A stretch of 64,000 nt of DNA from Achromobacter arsenitoxydans SY8 (GCF_000236785.1 NZ_AGUF01000064.1:1-64000); one strand, 5' to 3'. Positions 48,305 through 58,909 are shown, counted from the stretch's first letter. Notes: generated from the sequence alone by a model not told the origin. A program made the numbers and translations.

Positions 48305-49618
48305 TTACTTTACACTCTTCTCGAACTTTTCCAGCAGTTCGTTGCCGCGCTTGACGATGTTTTCGGCGCCGTCCTTGGGGGCGACCTTGCCGGACACGAT
48401 GCGTTCGATTTCAGCGTCCTCGATTTCGCGGATCTGCGGCAGGAAGCCCAGGCGCAGGCCGCGAGATTGCGCGGTGGTTTCGACGTTGAGCTGCTTCACG
48501 CCGACTTCAGTGCCGGGGTTCTTGTCGTAGAAGCCGTCCTTCTTGGTCAGCTCATAGGCGGCCTTGGTGACGGGCACGTAGCCGGTCTGCTGGTGCCAGC
48601 GGGCGGCGATTTCCGGGCTGGCCAGGAACTTGAAGAACGCGGTCACGCCCTTGTAGGTTTCCGGCTTCTTGTTGGCGAAGACCCACAGCGAAGCGCCGCC
48701 GATGATGGTGTTCTGCGGCGCGCCTTGCACGTCTGCGTAGTAGGGCAGGGTGGAGGTGCCGAATTCGAACTTGGCGTTCTTGGCGATGTTGGCGCGCAGG
48801 CCGGACGAACCGGTGATCATGGCGCACTTGCCGCTGATGAACAGCGAGTTGGGCTCGTCGCCGCGACCGCCGTACATGAAGACGCCTTCCTTGCCGAGCT
48901 TGGCCAGGTTTTCAAGGTGGCGCACGTGCAGCGGGGTGTTGATGGCGATGCGCGCATCCAGGCCGCCGAAGCCGTTGTCCTTGGTGGCGTACGGCACGTT
49001 GTGCCAGGCCGAGAAGGTTTCAAGCTGGGTCCAGGACGGCCACGACGTCGTGTAGCCGCATTCCTGGCCGGCGGCCTTCAGCTTCTGGCCGGCTGCGGCC
49101 AGCTCTTCCCAGGTCTTGGGGGGATTGTCGGCGTCCAGGCCGGCCTTCTTGAAGGCGTCCTTGTTGTAGTAGAACACCACGGTCGAGCTGTTGAAGGGCA
49201 TCGACACCAGCTTGCCGTCGGCCGACGAGTAGTAGCCGGCCACGGCGCCGATGAATTCCTTCGGATCGATCGGGTTGCCGACTTCTTCGGACATCTGCTG
49301 CACCGGCTTGATGGCGCCCTTGGCGTACATCATGGTGGCGGTGCCCACTTCGAAGACTTGCAGGATGTCCGGCGCATTGCCGGCGCGGAACGCGGCGATG
49401 CCGGCGTTCATGGATTCACCGTAGTTGCCCTTGTAGACGGCCTTGACCACGAAGTCGGGGTTCTTCTTGTTGAATTCCTCGACCAGGCCATTGACGCGGT
49501 CGCCCAGGGCGCCTTCCATCGAATGCCAGAACTGGATCTCGGTGGCTGCTTGCGCGGAAGCGCCGGCGAAAGCCGTCATGATGGCGGCAAAGGTCAGGGC
49601 AATACGGTGGGATCGCAT
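48305..49618 (-). CDS. ugpB: sn-Glycerol-3-phosphate-binding periplasmic protein
   Basis: The 437-residue protein has a signal peptide (MRSHRIALTFAAIMTAFAGA, cleavage after about AQA) and the mature start TEIQFWHSMEGALGDRVNGL, as in UgpB. FRAGNAPDILQVFEVGTATM, SMPFNSSTVVFYYNKDAFKK and AMITGSSGLRANIAKNAKFE are further family blocks; the SGLR segment contributes to phosphate binding in UgpB. First gene of ugpBAEC on the minus strand. Confidence 0.95.
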   Translation of the reverse strand: MRSHRIALTFAAIMTAFAGASAQAATEIQFWHSMEGALGDRVNGLVEEFNKKNPDFVVKAVYKGNYGESMNAGIAAFRAGNAPDILQVFEVGTATMMYAKGAIKPVQQMSEEVGNPIDPKEFIGAVAGYYSSADGKLVSMPFNSSTVVFYYNKDAFKKAGLDADNPPKTWEELAAAGQKLKAAGQECGYTTSWPSWTQLETFSAWHNVPYATKDNGFGGLDARIAINTPLHVRHLENLAKLGKEGVFMYGGRGDEPNSLFISGKCAMITGSSGLRANIAKNAKFEFGTSTLPYYADVQGAPQNTIIGGASLWVFANKKPETYKGVTAFFKFLASPEIAARWHQQTGYVPVTKAAYELTKKDGFYDKNPGTEVGVKQLNVETTAQSRGLRLGFLPQIREIEDAEIERIVSGKVAPKDGAENIVKRGNELLEKFEKSVK

Positions 49619-49679
49619 GAAGGTTCTCCAGTTGGGCGTGTTGCGTCCGGGGTGTCCGGGCGCAGAAACACGTCACCTT

Positions 49680-49697
49680 ATGAATTGTTTGTGACAA
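49680..49697 (-). promoter_or_regulatory. Weak candidate PhoB box upstream of ugpB
   Basis: On the minus strand TTGTCAC-AAAC-AATTCAT has the spacing of a PHO box (two 7-bp repeats 4 nt apart) but matches the CTGTCAT repeat at only 5 and 4 of 7 positions. ugp operons are PhoB-controlled elsewhere. Confidence 0.25.
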
Positions 49698-49807
49698 AAC
49701 CGTGACTTTCACATCAGTCTAAACGCCTGTCAAATTGCGCGTTTCAGGCGCGAACGAACATTTTCCCGATCCTTCCCTGGGAAGCCTAGCGTTTACAATC
49801 GCAGCCT

Positions 49808-50641
49808 ATGAAAAACGAACTTTCGATTGCGTTCATCGGCGGCGGCAATATGGCAGCCGCCCTGGCCGCTGGCCTGGCGGGCAAAGTATGCGCCGCCGGG
49901 GACATTCATGTCATTGACATAAACCAGGATGCGCACGCCGCCTGGCAGGCCCGCGGCATGACCACGGCGACGGCCCCCGGAGAGGCCCTGGCGCGGTGCC
50001 GCGTTTGGGTGTTCGCGGTCAAGCCACAGAACATGAAAGACGTTGTGGCTTCCACGCGTCAGTGGCTGCAAGACGACACCCTGGTGATCAGCGTGGCCGC
50101 CGGCCTGCGCGCCGATACGCTGGCCGGCTGGCTGGGTTCGCCGCAGGCGCCGTTCGGCCGCCTGGTGCGCTGCATGCCGAACACGCCGGCCCTGGTGGGC
50201 GCGGGCACGACCGGCCTGGCGGCGCTGCCGGGTGTCAGCCAGGAAGATCGTGAACTTGCCGCGCGGCTGCTGTCCAGCGTGGGGCAGGTGGTCTGGGTGG
50301 CCGACGACGCGGCGCTGGACGGCGTGACGGCCTTGTCGGGCAGCGGGCCCGCCTATGTATTCCTGTTCCTTGAGGCGCTGGTGGCCGGCGGACAGAAGGT
50401 CGGCCTGACCGCGGAGCAGGCCAGGGCGCTGGCGCTGGGCACGCTGGCCGGCGCCACGCAGCTGGCTGCGGAATCGCCCGAGCCGCTGTCGGTGCTGCGC
50501 GAGCGCGTCACGTCCAAGGGCGGCACCACCGCCGCCGCGCTGGACGCCTTCGGGGCTGCCGGCTTTGCGGACATCGTGCAGGACGCCATGGCGGCCGCCG
50601 CGCGCCGATCGCGCGAGCTGGCCGAGGAGTTCGGCAAATGA
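49808..50641 (+). CDS. proC: Pyrroline-5-carboxylate reductase
   Basis: The 277-residue enzyme carries out the last step of proline synthesis, NAD(P)H reduction of pyrroline-5-carboxylate. It has the N-terminal Rossmann loop IAFIGGGNMAAALAAGLAG, VFAVKPQNMKDVV, RLVRCMPNTPALVGAGTTGL and the C-terminal signature DGVTALSGSGPAYVFLFLEA with LREQVTSKGGTT-type block (LRERVTSKGGTTAAALDAFG). Its stop overlaps the yhhQ start by four bases. Confidence 0.97.
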   Translation: MKNELSIAFIGGGNMAAALAAGLAGKVCAAGDIHVIDINQDAHAAWQARGMTTATAPGEALARCRVWVFAVKPQNMKDVVASTRQWLQDDTLVISVAAGLRADTLAGWLGSPQAPFGRLVRCMPNTPALVGAGTTGLAALPGVSQEDRELAARLLSSVGQVVWVADDAALDGVTALSGSGPAYVFLFLEALVAGGQKVGLTAEQARALALGTLAGATQLAAESPEPLSVLRERVTSKGGTTAAALDAFGAAGFADIVQDAMAAAARRSRELAEEFGK

Positions 50642-51192
50642 ATGCGTCGACCTCGCGCTTTCCGGCCATGACGCGCACGCAGTTCGGAATTTCCGTGCTG
50701 TGCATGCTGGTCGTCGTGGTGGGCTCGAACATCCTGGTCCAGGTGCCGCTCAATGACTGGCTGACTTGGGGCGGGCTGTCCTATCCGGTGGCTTTCCTGG
50801 TCACCGACGTGCTGAACCGCCGCTTCGGCCCGGCCGCCGCGCGTCGCGTGGTGTGGTTCGGCTTTGCGGCTGCGCTGGCGGTGTCGGTGTGGGTGGCGTC
50901 GCCGCGCATTGCGCTGGCCTCGGGGCTGGCCTACATCTGCGCGCAGCTCGTCGATATCCAGGTGTTTGACCGGCTGCGCGACCAGCGCTGGTGGCGCGCG
51001 CCGCTGGCGTCGGGCGTGCTCGGGGCCATTCTGGATACCGCCGTGTTCTTCAGCGTGGCCTTCGCCGCCAGCGGCGCGCCCTGGGTGACCTGGATGATGG
51101 GCGATCTGGCGATCAAGCTGGTCGTCAATATCAGCATGCTGGCGCCGTTCCGCGCGCTGATGTGGAACCTGGCCAGGCCGGCCAGCGTTTGA
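50638..51192 (+). CDS. yhhQ: YhhQ/VUT-family queuosine precursor transporter
   Basis: The 184-residue inner-membrane protein has about five to six spans and the family block WGGLSYPVAFLVTDVLNRRF with FGPAAARRVVWFGFAAAL, as in E. coli YhhQ, which imports preQ0/preQ1 for tRNA queuosine synthesis. GGVLGAILDTAVFFSVAF-like and MMGDLAIKLVVNISMLAPFR segments complete it. Its ATG overlaps the proC stop (ATGA), so the two are co-translated. Confidence 0.9.
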   Translation: MNASTSRFPAMTRTQFGISVLCMLVVVVGSNILVQVPLNDWLTWGGLSYPVAFLVTDVLNRRFGPAAARRVVWFGFAAALAVSVWVASPRIALASGLAYICAQLVDIQVFDRLRDQRWWRAPLASGVLGAILDTAVFFSVAFAASGAPWVTWMMGDLAIKLVVNISMLAPFRALMWNLARPASV

Positions 51193-51657
51193 GGGGCGCA
51201 GACGCCGGCGGACACCGGCGTCTTGCCCGGCAAGGCGAGTTTTGCGCCTGGGACAACACAAAAAGTCGCGGGGCGAATATTCCAATTATTAATGCGCCGC
51301 GATTATCCGTAAGACCTGTGTAAGTACTGTATTTAAATGCGTACTTAAACGCCGTATTAATGATTGTTCATATAAATGGACAAGCACAAATCCCAGCCCG
51401 GCGCCAGTCTTCAATGCCGTTGAATTTGCGATTTCTCCCATGTTTTCACGGGTTTGCGGCGCCCATGCGTCACGATTTATGGCGTCTCGGAAAATATTGG
51501 GGATTACACGCAGTGACAGTATGACGGCTAGCTTTCAGAATACCGCCCACACGTGTTTTTGCCCAAGAAGCCGGCGACGGGCAATGCGGACCCAGGGGTA
51601 CTCTCCCGATAAACCGCGTTGGACAGAGCCGCTCAAAACCTCGCTGGAGAACTCCGC
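51193..51657. promoter_or_regulatory. Long AT-rich leader upstream of livKHMGF
   Basis: A 465-nt non-coding gap. At 51201-51222 the hairpin GACGCCGG/CCGGCGTC probably ends proC-yhhQ transcription. At 51321-51347 TAAGTAC/GTACTTA form an inverted repeat. At 51364-51383 TTGTTCAT-ATAA-ATGGACAA is a 20-bp palindrome (7 of 8 arm pairs), a good operator candidate. The stretch is much AT-richer than the flanking genes. No credible small ORF is present. Confidence 0.6.
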
Positions 51658-52773
51658 ATGAAGTTTCTGAATCGCCTTACCCCGGTAGCCATGGCGCTTG
51701 GGGCACTTGCCTTGGCTGGCGCCGCGCACGCCGCCGACACGATCAAGATCGGCATTCCCCAGCCCATGACCGGTCCCAACACGCAATATGGCGACCAGAT
51801 CCAGGCCGGCGCGCTGACCGCCATCGAAACCATCAACGCCAAGGGCGGCGTCAAGGGCAAGAAGCTCGAACCTATCCTGATCGACGACGGCTGCGAACCC
51901 AAGCAGGCCGTGCCCGCCGCCAACCGCGTGGTCAATTCCGGCGCCAAGTTCGCCGTGGCCCACGCGTGCTCGGGCGTGACCGTCGCCGCCGTGAAGGTCT
52001 ACGAGGAAGAGGGCATCGTCGGCATCACCCCGGGCGCGACGTCGCCGCTGGTCACCGACACCATCAAGCCGCACTTCTTCTTCCGCACGATCGGCCGCGA
52101 CGACCAGCAAGGCCCGTACGCCGCCGGCTACATCGCCAAGACGCTCAAGCCCAAGAAGGTCGCCGTCCTGCACGACAAGCAGACCTACGGCTCGGGCGTG
52201 GCCACGCAGGTCAAGGACGCGCTGGCCAAGGAAAACGTCAACGTCGCCCTGTTCGAAGGCATCAACGTCGGCGACAGCGACTACTCGGCCATCATCACCA
52301 AGCTCAAGTCCGCGGGCGTGGACCTGGTCTACTTCGGCGGCTACCACCCCGAATTGGGCCTGCTGCTGCGCCAGTCGCGTGAACAGGGCCTGAAGGTTCA
52401 GTTCATGGGTCCGGAAGGCACCGCCAACCAGGATCTGGTGGCCATCGCCGGCCCGGCCATCGACGGCCTGCTGGTCACGCTGCCGGCCGACTTCACCAAG
52501 CTGCCGGGCAACGAAAGCATCGTCAAGGCCTTCAAGGACGCCAAGCGCGATCCGGACGGCGCCTTCCAGATGCCGGCCTACGCGGCGGTGCAGATCCTGG
52601 CCGACAGCATCAACGCCGTGGGCGAGGATCCCGCCAAGGTCGCCGACTACATGCACAAGACCACGTTCAACACCGGCATCGGCAAGGTCGAATACGACGC
52701 CAAGGGCGATCTGAAGGACTTTGAATTCGCCGTCTATAAGTGGGACAAGGACGGAAAGAAGACCCAGCTGTAA
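51658..52773 (+). CDS. livK: Branched-chain amino acid ABC transporter, substrate-binding protein
   Basis: The ATG at 51658 (GGAGA upstream) starts a signal peptide (MKFLNRLTPVAMALGALALA, cleavage after about AHA). The 371-residue protein has IKIGIPQPMTGPNTQYGDQI, DDGCEPKQAVPAANRVVNSG, AHACSGVTVAAVKVYEEEGI, FRTIGRDDQQGPYAAGYIAK and FGGYHPELGLLLRQSREQGL, a Leu/Ile/Val-type periplasmic receptor. It heads a complete operon of permeases and ATPases and closely resembles the stand-alone copy at 43957. Confidence 0.95.
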   Translation: MKFLNRLTPVAMALGALALAGAAHAADTIKIGIPQPMTGPNTQYGDQIQAGALTAIETINAKGGVKGKKLEPILIDDGCEPKQAVPAANRVVNSGAKFAVAHACSGVTVAAVKVYEEEGIVGITPGATSPLVTDTIKPHFFFRTIGRDDQQGPYAAGYIAKTLKPKKVAVLHDKQTYGSGVATQVKDALAKENVNVALFEGINVGDSDYSAIITKLKSAGVDLVYFGGYHPELGLLLRQSREQGLKVQFMGPEGTANQDLVAIAGPAIDGLLVTLPADFTKLPGNESIVKAFKDAKRDPDGAFQMPAYAAVQILADSINAVGEDPAKVADYMHKTTFNTGIGKVEYDAKGDLKDFEFAVYKWDKDGKKTQL

Positions 52774-52806
52774 ACTCGCGATCCCGCCGGCATGCCGCCG
52801 GCGTGT

Positions 52807-52893
52807 AGGGCCTGTCGTCTCTGTCTTGCCGTAATCCGCGTAGCGATGCGCCAAAAGCGCTGTGCGGCCGGCAAGGCAGCGGCCGCAGGCCCT
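52807..52893 (+). ncRNA. Nested stem-loop in the livK-livH spacer
   Basis: Three nested inverted repeats pair in order: AGGGCCTG (52807) with CAGGCCCT (52886), CTTGCCG (52825) with CGGCAAG (52869), and GCGC (52848) with GCGC (52857). The 87-nt element could act as an mRNA stabiliser for livK or an attenuator of livHMGF. Not a known riboswitch. Confidence 0.45.
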
Positions 52894-52964
52894 TATAAAA
52901 TACGCCCAGGTTTCCGGCTCCGGGTCTTTCAACCGGGGCCGGAACCATTTGGAGCAAGAGAATC

Positions 52965-53891
52965 ATGTCTGACCTCATACCCCAACTTACCCAGCAATTC
53001 TTCAACGGATTGTCCCTGGGAGCGATCTATGCGCTGATCGCCATCGGCTACACAATGGTCTACGGCATCATCGGTATGATCAACTTCGCCCACGGCGAAA
53101 TTTATATGATCGGCGCCTATGTGGGCCTGGTCACCCTGACCGCCATCGGCACCGGCAGCGGCTTGCCGACCCCCTTCATCATCGCGACGATGCTGCTGGT
53201 GGCCATTGCCGTCACCGGCATCTACGGTTTCTCGGTCGAGCGGGTCGCCTACCGGCCCGTGCGAGGCAGCCCCCGCCTGGTGGCGCTGATCTCGGCCATC
53301 GGGATGTCGATCTTCCTGCAGAACTGGGTGGCCCTGGGCCAGGGCGCGCGCGATATGGCCGTGCCCTCGCTGGTGTCGGGCGCCGTGCAGTTCCACATGG
53401 GAACCGACTTCGACGTCACCATCCCGTATTCGCGCATCATGATCATCGTGGTGACGGTGGTGCTGATGATCGCGCTGACGCTGTTCATCAAGTATTCCCG
53501 CATGGGCCGCGCGTCGCGCGCCTGCTCGCAGGACATGCACATGGCCAACCTGCTGGGCATCGACACCAACCGCGTGATCTCGTTCACGTTCGTGATGGGC
53601 GCGATCCTGGCGGCGGTGGGCGGCGTGCTGATCGCCATCACCATCGGCAAGCTCAATCCCTTCATCGGCTTCCTGGCCGGCATCAAGGCCTTCACGGCGG
53701 CGGTGCTGGGCGGTATTGGCAGCATCCCCGGCGCCATGCTGGGCGGCGTGCTGCTGGGCTTGGCCGAAACCTTTGCGGCCGCCTATATATCGTCACAGTA
53801 CAAGGACATCGTGGCGTTCTCGCTGCTGGTCCTGATTCTGCTGTTCCGTCCCACCGGGCTGCTGGGCAAACCTGAGGTGGAAAAAGTCTGA
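52965..53891 (+). CDS. livH: Branched-chain amino acid ABC transporter, permease LivH
   Basis: The 308-residue inner-membrane protein contains [60 protein letters not shown] and [20 protein letters not shown], the hallmark blocks of LivH with about eight spans. GGAGCAAGAG ribosome binding region upstream. Its stop shares a base with the livM start (TGATG). Confidence 0.96.
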   Translation: MSDLIPQLTQQFFNGLSLGAIYALIAIGYTMVYGIIGMINFAHGEIYMIGAYVGLVTLTAIGTGSGLPTPFIIATMLLVAIAVTGIYGFSVERVAYRPVRGSPRLVALISAIGMSIFLQNWVALGQGARDMAVPSLVSGAVQFHMGTDFDVTIPYSRIMIIVVTVVLMIALTLFIKYSRMGRASRACSQDMHMANLLGIDTNRVISFTFVMGAILAAVGGVLIAITIGKLNPFIGFLAGIKAFTAAVLGGIGSIPGAMLGGVLLGLAETFAAAYISSQYKDIVAFSLLVLILLFRPTGLLGKPEVEKV

Positions 53892-55126
53892 TGTCCAAGA
53901 ACAATCTCAAAAACGCCACGATGGCGGCCGTCCTGACGGCGGTCATCGTCACGCCGGTCTTCGGCCTGCAACTGATCCGCCAGGGCGCCCGCACGACGAT
54001 GGAGTCGAACTGGTCGCTGGTGGCGATTGCCGCCGCGATCGTGTTTGTCTTCCAGCTGCTGCGGCCCTGGCTGGCGATCCCGTTCCAGAAGCTCAAGACG
54101 GGACTGCCGACTTTGCCGTCCGCGCCGGCCAAGAACAACAAGGCGCTCATGGTGCTGGTCCTGGCCATCGCGGTGATCTGGCCGTTCTTCGCGGGCCGCA
54201 GTTCGGTGGACATCGCGACGCTGGTGCTGATCTACGTGATGCTCGGCCTGGGGCTGAACATCGTGGTGGGCTTCGCTGGCCTGCTGGACCTGGGCTTCGT
54301 GGGCTTCTACGCCGTGGGCGCCTACACCTACGCGTTGCTCTATCACTGGGGCGGCTGGAGCTTCTGGGAAGCGCTGCCGTTCGCCGGGGCGATGGCCGCG
54401 CTGTTCGGCTTCGTGCTGGGTTTTCCGGTGCTGCGCCTGCGCGGGGACTATCTGGCCATCGTGACGCTGGGCTTCGGCGAAATGATCCGTCTGCTGCTGA
54501 TCAACCTGAACACGCTGACGGGCGGTCCGGACGGCATTTCGGGGATCCCCAAGCCCACGTTCTTCGGGCTGGAAATGACCCGCCGTCCCAGCACGGAAGG
54601 GGGCACGACGTTCCACGAATTCTTCGGGCTGACATTCCAGAACCAGGACATGGTGATCTATCTGTACATGATGGCGCTGCTTCTGGCGCTGATCACGCTG
54701 TTCGTGTCCACGCGCCTGATCCGCATGCCGGTCGGCCGCGCCTGGGAAGCGCTGCGCGAGGACGAGATCGCCTGCCGCTCGCTGGGTCTGAATCCCACGC
54801 GGATCAAGCTGTCGGCGTTCACGCTGGGCGCCATGTTCGCCGGCTTCGGCGGCGCGTTCTTCGCCGCGCGCCAAGGCATGGTGAATCCGGAATCCTTCAC
54901 CTTCATCGAGTCCGCGCTGATCCTGGCCATCGTGGTGCTGGGCGGCATGGGGTCGCAGGTCGGGGTTATTCTCGCCGCCATCCTGCTGACCGTGCTGCCG
55001 GAACTTGCGCGCGAGTTCGCCGAGTACCGGATGCTGATGTTCGGCCTGGTGATGGTGTTGATGATGATGTGGCGTCCGCAGGGGTTGTTGCCCATGAAGC
55101 GTCCCCACGTGGAGCTGTCTAAATGA
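53891..55126 (+). CDS. livM: Branched-chain amino acid ABC transporter, permease LivM
   Basis: The 411-residue protein has an N-terminal extension with three extra spans, as in proteobacterial LivM, then [60 protein letters not shown] and [20 protein letters not shown]. It pairs with LivH to form the channel. The livG start overlaps its stop by four bases. Confidence 0.96.
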   Translation: MSKNNLKNATMAAVLTAVIVTPVFGLQLIRQGARTTMESNWSLVAIAAAIVFVFQLLRPWLAIPFQKLKTGLPTLPSAPAKNNKALMVLVLAIAVIWPFFAGRSSVDIATLVLIYVMLGLGLNIVVGFAGLLDLGFVGFYAVGAYTYALLYHWGGWSFWEALPFAGAMAALFGFVLGFPVLRLRGDYLAIVTLGFGEMIRLLLINLNTLTGGPDGISGIPKPTFFGLEMTRRPSTEGGTTFHEFFGLTFQNQDMVIYLYMMALLLALITLFVSTRLIRMPVGRAWEALREDEIACRSLGLNPTRIKLSAFTLGAMFAGFGGAFFAARQGMVNPESFTFIESALILAIVVLGGMGSQVGVILAAILLTVLPELAREFAEYRMLMFGLVMVLMMMWRPQGLLPMKRPHVELSK

Positions 55127-55886
55127 GCGAGGCATTGCTGAAAGTATCCGGACTCACCATGCGTTTCGGCGGCCTGCTGGCCGTCGACAGCGTGGCCTTT
55201 GAGGTGAAGTCCGACGAAGTGTTCGCCATCATCGGCCCGAACGGGGCGGGCAAGACGACCGTGTTCAACTGCGTGGGCGGCTTCTACGCCCCTACGGCGG
55301 GCGAGATCATCATGGACGGCAAGTCCATCACCGGTCTGCCCAGCCACAAGGTGGCGCGTCACGGCCTGGTGCGCACGTTCCAGAACGTGCGCCTGTTCAA
55401 GCAGCTGACGGTGCTGGAAAACCTGCTGGTGGCGCAGCACACGCAGGTCGAGGCGCGGCTGCTGCCAGGGTTGCTCAAGCTGAAGGGCTACCGCCAGTCC
55501 GAAGCGGACGCGCTGTCGCGCGCCGCGCAATGGCTGGATTTCATGGGTCTGCGCGAATTCGCCAACCGCGAAGCCGGCAACCTGGCCTATGGCCACCAGC
55601 GGCGCCTGGAAATCGCGCGCTGCATGATCACCAAGCCGCGCCTGCTGATGCTGGACGAGCCGGCCGCGGGGCTGAACCCCCAGGAAAAGCGCGATCTGCA
55701 GTCCCTGATTGATCAGTTGCGGCGCGAGTTCGGCGTCGCGGTGCTGCTGATCGAGCACGACATGAGCCTGATCATGGGCATTTCGGACCGCATTCTCGTC
55801 ATGGAGCACGGCAAGCCCATCACGACCGGCACCCCCGAGCAGGTGCGCAACGACGAGCGCGTCATCAAGGCGTACCTGGGGGAGGA

Positions 55887-55890
<4 letters not shown>
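55123..55890 (+). CDS. livG: Branched-chain amino acid ABC transporter, ATPase LivG
   Basis: The 255-residue ATPase has [20 protein letters not shown] (Walker A), [20 protein letters not shown] (Q-loop), [20 protein letters not shown] (signature with AYGHQ), [11 protein letters not shown] (Walker B) and [15 protein letters not shown] (H-loop). ATGA overlaps link it to livM before and livF after. Confidence 0.97.
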
Positions 55891-56591
<701 letters not shown>

Positions 56592-56603
56592 TCCCCTGGC
56601 GGC

Positions 56604-56640
56604 AAAAAAAACGGGGCGCATCATTCGATGCGCCCCGTTT
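56604..56640. terminator. Bidirectional terminator after livF
   Basis: ACGGGGCGCATC/GATGCGCCCCGT is a 12-bp stem with loop ATTC, an A8 run on the left and TTT on the right, between convergent livF and the racemase gene. Confidence 0.88.
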
Positions 56641-56688
56641 GCTTGAGGGGTCGGTCCCGTCGCCGGGCCGTCGCCAGCAGGCCTTCCG

Positions 56689-57459
56689 TTATGCCGCGAT
56701 CAGCTGTTCGGGCTGGTCGGCTTGGTAGTGGGCGATCGCCGCGCGGGCCAGGGCGTCGATGGAGTCCGTAAGCGTCACGCCCAGGCTGGGGCGCAGCGCG
56801 TGCGGCACGGCCAGCGGCAGTTCGGTGCAGCCCAGCACCACGGCGTCGGCGCCGCGCGCCTTCAGGCGGGCAATGCACTCGGCGGCGGGCGCAAAGGCGT
56901 CTTCGAGCTGGTTGCCCTTGACGGCGCGGATCGACCCCATGCAATAGCGTTCGACTTCGTCGTCGTCGGGCACGATGCACTCGTAGCCCTGGGCTTCCAG
57001 ATGGCGCTGGTAGAGCCCCAGTTTCAGCGTGGCGGCGGTGCCCATCAGGCCGATGCGGCCGCGGGGCAGGCCCAGGCGGCGCAGGTCTTCGATGACAGCC
57101 TGGATGATGTGCAGGACGGGCAGGCGCGTGGACGCCGCGATCTCGTCGAACCAGAGATGCGCGGTGTTGCACGGAATGGCGATGAGCTGCGCGCCGGCCT
57201 GTTCCAGGAAGCGCACGCCTTCGACCATGTAGGGCAGCGGATTCTCGCCGCCGGCCATGTAGGCGCTGGAACGGTCGGGAATGCGGGGATCATTGCGCAG
57301 CAGCGTGGGAATGTGGTGCTGGTCGATCGAGGCGGGCGTCAGCGCCGCCAGGCGGAGGGCGAAGGCCGCGCCGGCCATGGGCCCCATTCCGCCCAATACA
57401 CCCAGGTAGCAGCCCTGGGAAAACGTCTTCACTTTATGTACTCCGTGGTCATGCATCAC
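56689..57459 (-). CDS. Aspartate/glutamate racemase family protein
   Basis: The 256-residue protein has GVLGGMGPMAGAAFALRLAA, the first catalytic Cys in LIAIPCNTAHLWFDEI and the second in AVVLGCTELPLAVPHALRPS, i.e. a cofactor-independent two-Cys racemase of the Asp/Glu/hydantoin group. Its first codons overlap the end of the D-aminoacylase gene by 11 bases. With that neighbour it should turn D-amino acids released by deacylation into L-forms, or act on a related substrate; specificity is not evident. Confidence 0.9.
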   Translation of the reverse strand: MMHDHGVHKVKTFSQGCYLGVLGGMGPMAGAAFALRLAALTPASIDQHHIPTLLRNDPRIPDRSSAYMAGGENPLPYMVEGVRFLEQAGAQLIAIPCNTAHLWFDEIAASTRLPVLHIIQAVIEDLRRLGLPRGRIGLMGTAATLKLGLYQRHLEAQGYECIVPDDDEVERYCMGSIRAVKGNQLEDAFAPAAECIARLKARGADAVVLGCTELPLAVPHALRPSLGVTLTDSIDALARAAIAHYQADQPEQLIAA

Positions 57460-58900
57460 CGGGCGTCAGGACTTGGCCCGGGCGTTCGGCGCCGGTTCGT
57501 TCCCCGTCCCAGACCTGCCTGCCATTGACCCACACGGCGTGGATGCCCTGGCTTGCCTGAATGGGAGCTGAAAAAGTGGCCGCGTCAGTGACGGTGGCGG
57601 GATCGAACAGCACCAGATCAGCATGATACCCCTCCTGCAGCAGCCCGCGCCCGGCCACGCCGTATTGGGCCGCCGCCAGGCCGGTCATCTTGTGGATGGC
57701 GGATTCCAGCGTCAGCAGGTTCTGCTCACGCACCATCGTGCGCAGCACGTTGGTGAAGGTGCCCCACTGGCGCGGGTGCGGATGCGGATCGAAGGGCAGC
57801 CCGTCGGATCCGACCATGGTCAGGGGGTGGGCGAAGATGCGGTTGACGTCCGCGGTGTCCATCAGGAAATAGATGGCGCCGGCGGGAGCCAGCCGGGCCA
57901 CGGCGGCCTCGTCGTCCAGGCCCAGTTCCGCCATGACCTCGCTGAAGTCGCGGCCGGTGGCTTCCGGGTAGCCCTTGGACCAGGTGATCATCGTGCGGCT
58001 GGCAAGCCGCGCGCGGTCGAGCCGCAGCATGGTCGACGTCGCGGGGTAGGGGTGGCAGTCCAGGCAGACGGGCTGCGACGCCGCCGCGCGGCTGATGATG
58101 TCCAGTGTTTCGCGGGTGCGGCCGTGATTGCGTTCGCCGGCCAGCTTGTGGTGCGAGAACACCACGCGGCAGTCGAGTTCGCGGCCGATCAGCAGCGCCT
58201 CTTCCATGGCCGGCACGATGTGGTCGGCTTCGTCGCGCAGGTGCGTGGCGTAGATGCCGGCGCGGCCGCGCAGCGGCCGGCACACGTCGATGATCTCGTC
58301 GGTGGGGGCCGCGCTGGCCGGAGGATAGAAGGTGCCGGTCGATACGCCGAACGCGCCCGCGTCCAGCGCTTCCTGCATCAGGCCGCGCATGGCGGCGCGT
58401 TCCGGTTCGCTGGCTGCGCGCGATGTGTCGTCCATGACGGCCACGCGCAGGGTGGTGTGCCCCACCAGCGGTATCACGTTGACCGCGGCCGGGGTGGCGC
58501 GCAGCGCGTCCATCCAGGCCCGGAACGTGCCGAAGCGGAACAGCTCTGCGGGGCCCAGCAGGTCTAAGGGCTGCGGGATCTGCGTGCGCGCCAGGGGCGC
58601 CAGGCTGATCCCGCAGTTGCCGGTGACGACCGTGGTGATGCCTTGCGACACCTTGGGCAGCATGTCGGGATGCGCCAGCAGGTAGCCGTCGTCGTGGGTG
58701 TGCGAGTCGATGAAGCCGGGCGCGAGGGCTTGGCCCCGGCCGTCGATCACCGGCACGCCGGCGGGATGGGCGAAATCCCCGACCGCCGCGATGCGCCCGT
58801 CCCGCACCGCCAGGTCGCCCTGGCGGGCAGGGCCGCCCGATCCGTCGATGAGCGTGGCGCCCGCCACGATGAAGTCAGCCTGCAAGGTGTCTGCCGTCAT
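57449..58900 (-). CDS. N-acyl-D-amino-acid deacylase (D-aminoacylase)
   Basis: The 483-residue amidohydrolase has FIVAGATLIDGSGGPARQGD, the metal-binding PGFIDSHTHDDGYLLAHPDM, TTVVTGNCGISLAPLA (Cys bridging zinc in D-aminoacylases), VVFSHHKLAGERNHGRTRET and GSDGLPFDPHPHPRQWGTFT. It hydrolyses N-acylated D-amino acids to the free D-amino acid. It is between a Bug receptor and a racemase on the same strand, so the operon reads as uptake or sensing, deacylation, then racemisation. Confidence 0.92.
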   Translation of the reverse strand: MTADTLQADFIVAGATLIDGSGGPARQGDLAVRDGRIAAVGDFAHPAGVPVIDGRGQALAPGFIDSHTHDDGYLLAHPDMLPKVSQGITTVVTGNCGISLAPLARTQIPQPLDLLGPAELFRFGTFRAWMDALRATPAAVNVIPLVGHTTLRVAVMDDTSRAASEPERAAMRGLMQEALDAGAFGVSTGTFYPPASAAPTDEIIDVCRPLRGRAGIYATHLRDEADHIVPAMEEALLIGRELDCRVVFSHHKLAGERNHGRTRETLDIISRAAASQPVCLDCHPYPATSTMLRLDRARLASRTMITWSKGYPEATGRDFSEVMAELGLDDEAAVARLAPAGAIYFLMDTADVNRIFAHPLTMVGSDGLPFDPHPHPRQWGTFTNVLRTMVREQNLLTLESAIHKMTGLAAAQYGVAGRGLLQEGYHADLVLFDPATVTDAATFSAPIQASQGIHAVWVNGRQVWDGERTGAERPGQVLTPGDA

Positions 58901-58909
58901 GAAGCGTGC

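Noticed and set aside
51440-51661. A 73-codon frame in the livK leader
   Set aside because: No ribosome binding site or family; it ends inside the livK ribosome binding region and looks like chance in an AT-rich leader.
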